From JBLHGN01 sp047616325 (lineage in GTDB: Bacteria > Pseudomonadota > Gammaproteobacteria > Pseudomonadales > Cellvibrionaceae), in contig JBLHGN010000044.1 in NCBI GenBank assembly GCA_047616325.1, positions 1 through 17,664 on the forward strand: a stretch of 17,664 nucleotides of DNA, written 5' to 3'. Positions within the stretch are counted from its first letter, which is position 1. Each line of letters starts with the position of its first letter. A program made the translations under genes and the position numbers. Under the pieces are notes generated by a model. That model was not told where the DNA came from. It searched no databases and saw nothing but the letters and a program-made list of their open reading frames with translations. Shown here one piece after another: positions 15,296-17,664 of the stretch.

Positions 15296-15362
15296 AATCA
15301 AATAATCAAATAATCAAATAATCAAATAATCAAATAATCAAATAATCAAATAATCAAATAAT
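15296..15362. repeat. Octanucleotide tandem repeat, about 8.4 copies
   Basis: The unit AATCAAAT repeats without a mismatch from 15296 to 15362 (67 bases). It lies between the divergent-looking upstream region of the transporter gene (start about 140-155 bases away) and the 3' end of the DUF885 gene. Perfect short tandem repeats of this kind change copy number by slippage; a unit of 8 would shift spacing of promoter elements on each step. An open frame on the minus strand (15338-15538) ends inside the repeat but has no ribosome binding site and is not called. Confidence 0.95.
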
Positions 15363-15695
15363 AGTGTTTGCTTTTTGTCTGTCGAATTTTCAATATTTTG
15401 CACACAAAAAAAGCCATTTTTTTCGGATTTATTTGATCTTCTTAACTTAGTCAAAATACTAAACAGTGACTGGCTTGCGGGTTTTAATTGAAGAGTACTT
15501 AACGTGTAATCAATAATAGTATTTCCATTTTTTAACACTAATTGGACTGCGAGAGATTCAGCAATAAACTACTCTGAAGATCGCAATCTGAGACTCACAT
15601 AAGATTCCAAAACAGCAGAATTTCCAGCGAAAAATATCGCTGAGAGGAGATCCGCCAAGCGTGAGGGTTGCGGGGAAGTTGAAAAATTGGCGAAT

Positions 15696-15721
15696 AAAAA
15701 ACCCCGCCCCAAGGGGCGAGG
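15696..15721 (-). terminator. Intrinsic terminator after the DUF885 peptidase gene
   Basis: On the minus strand a strong GC hairpin (nine pairs with one G-U, CCTCGCCCC against GGGGCGGGG with a two-base loop) is followed by a six-T run (complement of 15696-15701). It sits about 85 bases after the peptidase stop and is the clearest terminator in the window. Confidence 0.88.
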
Positions 15722-15805
15722 TATTTAGAGGAATTCGACCGCTTCGCATCACCCAAAAATTGTTCGCAGCAAGCGGCTGGGAATTAAACCCTCAGAGATT
15801 AAAGT

Positions 15806-17664
15806 CTAGTTTTTATTTACCTTGCTTATCCACATATCTACTTGATGTTCTAGAACATTGAGAGGAACCGCACCTCCGCCAAGAATAGCATCGTGAAAAC
15901 CGCGAATATCAAATTTATCGCCGAGCTTCGAGCGGGCCTTTTTACGTAATTCCAATATTTTCAACATGCCAATTTTATACGCTGTGGCCTGCCCCGGTAT
16001 TACCAGATAACGTTGAACTTCAGACTTTACAGCGGTTTCTGCAATAGGGGTTGTTTCGATAAAATAATCCACGGCTTGCTGCTCGGTCCACCCTTTAGCA
16101 TGCAAGCCAGTATCCACAACAAGGCGGACCGCTCGCCACATTTCCGTAATCAAACGACCAAAATTATTGTAATCGTTTTGATATCCGCCCATTTCTTTGG
16201 CAAGGGTTTCAGCATAAAGCGCCCAACCTTCTGCATATACCGTGAAGCTGGCCTGTTTACGAAACTCTGGCACCCCCTGTAATTCCTGTGCGATGGATAT
16301 TTGCATATGATGGCCAGGTAACCCTTCATGATAGGCAATGGCTTCCATCTCATTTTTAGGCATGGCTAGCATATCGGACAAGTGCGCGTAATAAATACCA
16401 GGGCGTGAGCCGTCTGGTGTTCCCGCATAATAATGCTGCGCCGCTCCGTCTTGTTCACGAAATGCCTCAACACGTCTTACCACTAACTCTGCCTTCGGCT
16501 GCAAACCAAAGTATTGCGGGAGTATGTCATGTATATGACCGAGGAAGGCTTGTGTGTCTGTGATATAGGCATGACGACCGTCGTCATCATTTGGATAAAA
16601 AAATCTATCATCGGTTTTTATAAATGTGAAAAAATCTTTTAAGCTGCCAGTAAAGTCAACGTTGCGCTTAATCTCCTCCATCTCTTGAGTAAGCCGGTCA
16701 ACCTCTTTTAACCCAATCTCGTGAATATCATTAGCACTTAAGTCCGTTGTGGTAGTCGATCTAAGTTTAAAGTCATAATAGGCCAATCCACCTTCGCGTT
16801 TACCCACACCGATAGCAATTTTATCGGTATTATCAATATCCTTCTTAAGCCAAGTAATAAGCGACGAATAGGCAGGTAGTAGTGCATCATTCAGGTGAGC
16901 ACTTACTTCAGCAAGTAGCGATTGAGCCTCCTCATCAGAAATTTTTCCCCCGCTTTTTAAAGCTTCAATTTTCGCCTGAGCATCCGCCCATATCGGCGAG
17001 GCCGTTTCCGATTGTTCAAATGGCATACCCGACACCAAGGTAGTCGACTCGGATATTACCGCATCGTAGGCAAAACGTGGCGATCTAACACCATTGCTGG
17101 CGTAACGTTGCGCACGCGCCAACAATTGAGTAATGGCACGGCCAACTCCGCCAATTCGTTTCACATAGGCCTGCATGTCGCTTACATCGTCCACCTTGTG
17201 AAAACTAATAAGAAATTGGGGTAAAAATGAATGTACGCCACTCATCTGATGGAAAATATAGCTTTGATTAGTGAACGAAAACGCTTCTTTGGCACGCTCG
17301 CCCTGATGGATCCATAAGTCGTAAGAAATTCTATCCATTTCACTTAAGGTGTCGTAATCAAACTTAGCTTTAAGCGCTTCCACGCTGGCTAATTTCCACT
17401 CCAAAAACTTGCGCTCAGCGTCTTCAGACATATCGTCGATTTCATCGTACTTTTCTTTCTTGCCCAAAAATGTCATTTGAATTGGGCTAAACTGAATCTC
17501 TTCATTGTATTTTTCATCCAGCCACGCGACAAAAACACTTATTTCACTTTTGTTTGATGCGCTCTCTAGTGCCTCAGAAGCAGCAATTTCCGATTCCGAG
17601 GTGGACGTTTTTGATGTTTGCTCTGGCCCACAGGCGACCAAGCCAAATAGTATTAAAAACGCTA
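15806..17664 (-). CDS. DUF885-family zinc metallopeptidase lipoprotein, 5' end beyond the window
   Basis: About 619 codons are visible; the gene runs off the right edge. Read to the edge, the N-terminal residues are AFLILFGLVACG, a lipobox with Cys as the lipidated residue, so the protein is an envelope lipoprotein. The TTG at 17639-17641 is inside the signal peptide and is not the start. The family hallmark is YHEGLPGHHMQ (HEGxPGHH at about residues 438-445 counted from 17641), with EGWALYAE (471-478) supplying further probable metal or catalytic acids, then AVDYFIETTPI, EVQRYLVIPGQATAYKIG and the C-terminal GFHDAILGGGAVPLNVLE, all typical of DUF885. The family is predicted to be zinc peptidases; the natural substrate is unknown. 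A Ser/Thr/Glu-rich linker follows the Cys. It is separated from the transporter by a terminator and the tandem repeat, so it is an independent unit. Confidence 0.92.
   Translation of the reverse strand, partial: AFLILFGLVACGPEQTSKTSTSESEIAASEALESASNKSEISVFVAWLDEKYNEEIQFSPIQMTFLGKKEKYDEIDDMSEDAERKFLEWKLASVEALKAKFDYDTLSEMDRISYDLWIHQGERAKEAFSFTNQSYIFHQMSGVHSFLPQFLISFHKVDDVSDMQAYVKRIGGVGRAITQLLARAQRYASNGVRSPRFAYDAVISESTTLVSGMPFEQSETASPIWADAQAKIEALKSGGKISDEEAQSLLAEVSAHLNDALLPAYSSLITWLKKDIDNTDKIAIGVGKREGGLAYYDFKLRSTTTTDLSANDIHEIGLKEVDRLTQEMEEIKRNVDFTGSLKDFFTFIKTDDRFFYPNDDDGRHAYITDTQAFLGHIHDILPQYFGLQPKAELVVRRVEAFREQDGAAQHYYAGTPDGSRPGIYYAHLSDMLAMPKNEMEAIAYHEGLPGHHMQISIAQELQGVPEFRKQASFTVYAEGWALYAETLAKEMGGYQNDYNNFGRLITEMWRAVRLVVDTGLHAKGWTEQQAVDYFIETTPIAETAVKSEVQRYLVIPGQATAYKIGMLKILELRKKARSKLGDKFDIRGFHDAILGGGAVPLNVLEHQVDMWISKVNKN

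Noticed and set aside
15296..15362. CRISPR array
   Set aside because: Unit of 8 bases with no spacers; it is a simple tandem repeat.
15338..15538. 66-codon minus-strand frame ending in the octanucleotide repeat
   Set aside because: No ribosome binding site, no recognisable motif, very AT-rich, and its stop depends on the repeat; it is probably chance.

Overview
The window looks like chromosomal DNA of a Gram-negative, polysaccharide-degrading proteobacterium, probably a marine or host-associated gammaproteobacterium of the Cellvibrio/Saccharophagus/Teredinibacter type. That placement is inferred from the gene content (GH3 glycosidase, clan GH-Q glycoside phosphorylase, DUF885 lipoprotein, IS4/IS66/ISKra4 relics); nothing in the window fixes the taxon.

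Layout, left to right. Positions 1-720 hold minus-strand debris of a multi-gene transposition module, including an AAA+ ATPase whose Walker A region has been joined directly to its C-terminus. Positions 980-3514 (minus) encode an intact GH3 glycosidase. Positions 3609-5985 hold nested insertion-sequence relics: a decayed ISKra4-family element (3724-5390, perfect 26-bp terminal inverted repeats) lies directly against the 3' remnant of an IS4-family transposase (5393-5985). Positions 6265-8166 (plus) are the most notable part: a 61-residue secreted protein with a VPEL-type C-terminal sorting signal, followed by an exosortase fused to a CPBP intramembrane protease. This matches the exosortase E/protease-VPEID-CTERM system. 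A hairpin followed by a T-run lies between the two genes. An IS66 tnpC relic (8373-9058, minus) borders it on the right, so the pair sits on an island between decayed IS elements.

Positions 9310-13886 form a divergent pair: an AraC-family regulator (minus) and a 1155-residue clan GH-Q phosphorylase (plus), best guess GH149-like beta-1,3-glucan phosphorylase. A terminator, an EamA/DMT-type transporter (minus), an AT-rich octanucleotide tandem repeat and a DUF885 metallopeptidase lipoprotein (minus, cut by the right edge) follow.

How the genes fit together. The GH3 enzyme (envelope-targeted) and the phosphorylase (cytoplasmic) could act on the same oligosaccharides, one by hydrolysis outside the cytosol and the other by phosphorolysis inside it, with the AraC protein as likely local regulator; this is inference. 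The sorting pair appears self-contained: one tiny substrate and one membrane enzyme carrying both a Cys-Arg-His transpeptidase-type site and a Glu/His intramembrane protease site.
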